Source: Tetragonia tetragonoides (Eukaryota > Streptophyta > Magnoliopsida > Caryophyllales > Aizoaceae). Taken from it: a DNA stretch of 64,000 nt. A program made the translations under genes and the position numbers. The notes under the pieces are model-generated. The model was not told the DNA's origin, ran no database searches, and was given only the letters and a program-made list of their open reading frames with translations. Where the stretch lies: the NCBI GenBank assembly GCA_038025085.1, contig CM076139.1, positions 46,666,807 through 46,730,806 on the forward strand, given 5' to 3'. This document shows positions 60,463-64,000 of the stretch, one piece after another (within the stretch, counting starts at the first letter, position 1; each line of letters begins with the position of its first letter).

Positions 60463-61444
60463 CTAATTCCCATTTCCTTGATTATTGTTCCAGTTGCGGT
60501 TGCCATTTTGGTGGTTCCTCCTATCATAGCTTCCTTCATTCCTGGTCGGCTTCCTAATATAACACTCATTTGCTTTGTGGCCTGGTTTTCCACAAATGAA
60601 GCAGACAGGTTTCACCACACATGGCTTACCCGGATGGGTCCTTCCACAACGAACACAAGTTCTAGCACCTCCGCTATTCCCATTCCTTCTGAAACTTCCT
60701 CCAAAACGAGAATTCCTAAACTTCTTATGCGGACTCCTGGATCTTTTCCTTCTCCAACTTTCTCCTTTCGAACTTACGCCCTTCTCCCTCAAATTTTTAT
60801 TTCTCTCAAACAAGGCCTCACGCCTCTCTTGAATTCTCTCCATGTTGATAGCTTTGTCAGACGCTTCCTGGAATGTCTTTGACGAGCCTGCAACTAGTTC
60901 TTGGATGCGCCACACAAGGCCATCCTCGAACCTCTCCATCCGTTCTTGCTCATCTTTCACTAGGTCCTCTGCAAAACGGGACAACTCATTGAATTTTGCA
61001 GCCTATTTAGTGACACTCATCTTTCCTTGCCTCAAGTTCTCAAATTCTTGTTGCTTTCTCCTCCTTAGGGACCTAGGATAAAATATCTCTCTCAATTTCT
61101 CCTTAAACTTCTCCCACCCAAACTCTTCCTCACTAAGATAAAGTCACTTGCCACCACTCATCAGCTTCTTTCCTAAGATAATACTGACCACAACTAATCA
61201 TATGATCCTTAGGATACCCTATTGCTTCAAACAACTTCTCCATATCTCTAATCCAGTCTTCTAGCGACAAAGGTTCCACTCCTCCCTCATATGTTGGTGG
61301 GTGGTGGTTAGCTAAATTTTTGAAGAGTATGGCTTGGGGTTCCTTAGCTCCACTTCCTACTTTTTCTTTCTTTTTCTCACCATCCTCCAATTGACTCTTA
61401 ATTGTGGCACCAAAATATCGACATAAGGTTTCTAAGGTCTCCAA
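60463..61444 (-). pseudogene. Chromovirus gag (nucleocapsid with CCHC), broken
   Basis: The capsid part includes TYEGGVEPLSLEDWIRDMEK and EADEWWQV, then after a frameshift near 61133 FKEKLREIFYPRS and KFNELSRFAEDL. A stop at 61003-61005 interrupts it. The nucleocapsid has CVRCGRTHPGKPC and a canonical CCHC knuckle CFICGKPGHKANEC. The following stop at 60463-60465 lies in the same frame as the protease, consistent with one ancestral gag-pol frame. Confidence 0.9.
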
Positions 61445-61996
61445 ACGCTCTCCTCTAGGTGTTTGGGGTTCGAAGTTGCTCCGGTCATGGTTACTTCTTG
61501 TTCTTGCGTCATTCTTGCTAAATTTAGGAAAATTTCAGCATATTAGTTTAAGTAGATGCGTGTATCTATATATGAGTTGCACTCTATTTTTAGGAGGCAT
61601 CTAACTCCAATTGCTTATATAATTGAAAGTTATTCATATAGTCATACCTACTCATATGAGTCATGCATAATTCTAATGTCAATTGTCCTATGTTCATCTA
61701 GTCATGCGCATATAGATTAAACGCAAAACAGAAATTCTAAGCTAACTACACTAAATACATAGCAACATAACTTACATGTTTGAGTCTTACACATTCTTTC
61801 AACATAATAAGAGCTACTTACACCTTTGTAGCTTTACATAGCCAACATACCCAAAATACATGCATTGGCTAATATCATCGATAGGGCCGATTATATCACA
61901 AAGTTCTTGGCCACAAAAGACAATCAAGTTAGTGTTGTTAGTACCCAAAATATCAACACTACCATTCATAATAGACTACCATAGAACATACCACCA

Positions 61997-62626
61997 TTAG
62001 TTGTTAGAGGAGCCACTAGCAAAGTCAAGCACTTGCCCATTGGAAAAATGTTGAGCCGAGGTGATAAGATGCAATGGGAGTCGCACCTCAACCTCACGCT
62101 CTATGTCATCCAAGGAGTTCACCCATGCGGGCACTTGTGGTATGGTTTGTGGTTGGACCGATTGCTCGATTTGCGGTGACGGATGGACGGGCACATACAC
62201 GGGAGCGAGATCCTCATGAGGATAGTGCAAGATCCTCAATCTCCGGTATTGCACCACGGTCTCCGGAACGAGGTACAAACCTCTAACGGCGGCATCCCAT
62301 ACAGCGTATGCTTGGTTCAACACACCTCTCATATAACTAAAATCCAAAAACCAAACACCGTTGTTAGAATAATGATCCATATTAAAAATGTAACCATCGA
62401 TAATGATGTCCATGTAATTGATCCTCACGCTAAGCCATGGTTCCACAAGCGGAAGAGTCTGAAGGAGCGTGTAGACTCTCCAACCAGTGAATCCCATGAC
62501 CTCACTCGTGAAGGGTGCATATGCATCACAAGCCAAGGCAAACCGTAACACATAATCATCGATGGACTCTCCCAAATACATCGCGAGAGTGAACGGGTGA
62601 GGAGGCAATTGAGGTTGTTGCGCCAT
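61997..62626 (-). CDS. Uncharacterised ORF between primer-binding site and gag, 209 aa
   Basis: The uninterrupted ORF starts ATGGCGCAACAACC about 150 bp after the primer-binding site and ends about 550 bp before gag, in the same orientation as gag-pol. The protein opens MAQQPQLPPHPFTLAMYLGE; has a hydrophobic/aromatic middle (DDYVLRFALACDAYAPF; WRVYTLLQTLPLVEPWLSVR; YMRGVLNQAYAVWDAAVRGL), a Pro/Val/Gln-rich linker (APVYVPVHPSPQIEQSVQPQ) and a charged C terminus (DDIEREVEVRLPLHL). I see no zinc knuckle, protease or membrane signature, and I do not recognise the family. A role as accessory retroelement protein or a captured host fragment are both open. Confidence 0.55.
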   Translation of the reverse strand: MAQQPQLPPHPFTLAMYLGESIDDYVLRFALACDAYAPFTSEVMGFTGWRVYTLLQTLPLVEPWLSVRINYMDIIIDGYIFNMDHYSNNGVWFLDFSYMRGVLNQAYAVWDAAVRGLYLVPETVVQYRRLRILHYPHEDLAPVYVPVHPSPQIEQSVQPQTIPQVPAWVNSLDDIEREVEVRLPLHLITSAQHFSNGQVLDFASGSSNN

Positions 62627-62777
62627 CTAAAAAATTACTCGAACATAACACATAATCTAAACGTTAATTCAAACAATCTAACACATAACTTGGCACATAA
62701 TATGCATCCTAATCATGCATGCAACACGTAAAATTCTTACTTATTTCCTAGATTTTCTAGTTCTTATTTTCTTTTAT

Positions 62778-62789
62778 GCTCTGATACCA
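62778..62789 (-). other. Primer-binding site (initiator Met tRNA)
   Basis: The minus strand reads TGGTATCAGAGC, the standard plant retrotransposon primer site, four bases after the end of the 5' LTR. Confidence 0.95.
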
Positions 62790-62793
62790 CTTT

Positions 62794-64000
<1,207 letters not shown>

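Noticed and set aside
62074..62548. Plus-strand ORFs of 70 and 121 codons opposite the extra chromovirus ORF
   Set aside because: They overlap each other and the minus ORF; the minus ORF has the better composition and matches the orientation of gag-pol.

Overview
The window is nuclear DNA from a flowering plant, most likely a eudicot. Its genes have many GT-AG introns, it carries a cytokinin type-A response-regulator pair, it holds a chloroplast ycf1 fragment, and it is crowded with plant transposon families. An Amaranthaceae-like species is possible but is not shown by the sequence. Every coordinate and exon join was read by eye; no search or alignment program was run.

Host genes, left to right: (1) the 3' part of a Peter Pan-type Brix-domain ribosome-biogenesis gene (128-5670, +); (2) a plant carboxylesterase pseudogene (8454-10646, +) broken by a 47-bp hAT-like insertion, a frameshift and a 793-bp MITE; (3) two paralogous type-A response regulators, convergent and about 10.6 kb apart (23444-24696 + and 35326-36620 -), which share a promoter block; (4) the ten-exon gene for TFIIE alpha (39201-48547, -), whose exons carry two apparent indels and whose introns are loaded with MITEs, an RTE LINE tail and a ycf1 NUPT.

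The rest is mostly mobile DNA: a candidate Helitron (10759-14050) holding a divergent ~312-bp satellite array; a MULE with ~180-190-bp inverted repeats carrying two convergent gene fragments (16002-17429); a nearly full-length but dead L1-type LINE (17494-22635, -); a 3.9-kb LTR element without recognisable genes (27862-31770); several SINEs with target-site duplications; at least five Tourist-like MITEs with TAA/TTA duplications; and a hAT-like MITE (49024-49691).

From 50601 to the right edge lies a Ty3/Gypsy chromovirus of Tekay type in minus orientation. Its 3' LTR (50601-56883) is split by a nested 2.9-kb solo LTR, its gag-pol is decayed, and its 5' LTR runs off the window. Between its primer-binding site and gag is an uninterrupted 209-codon sense ORF that I cannot assign. 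This ORF, the satellite-bearing Helitron candidate, the gene-capturing MULE and the shared promoter block of the two response regulators are the most interesting observations.
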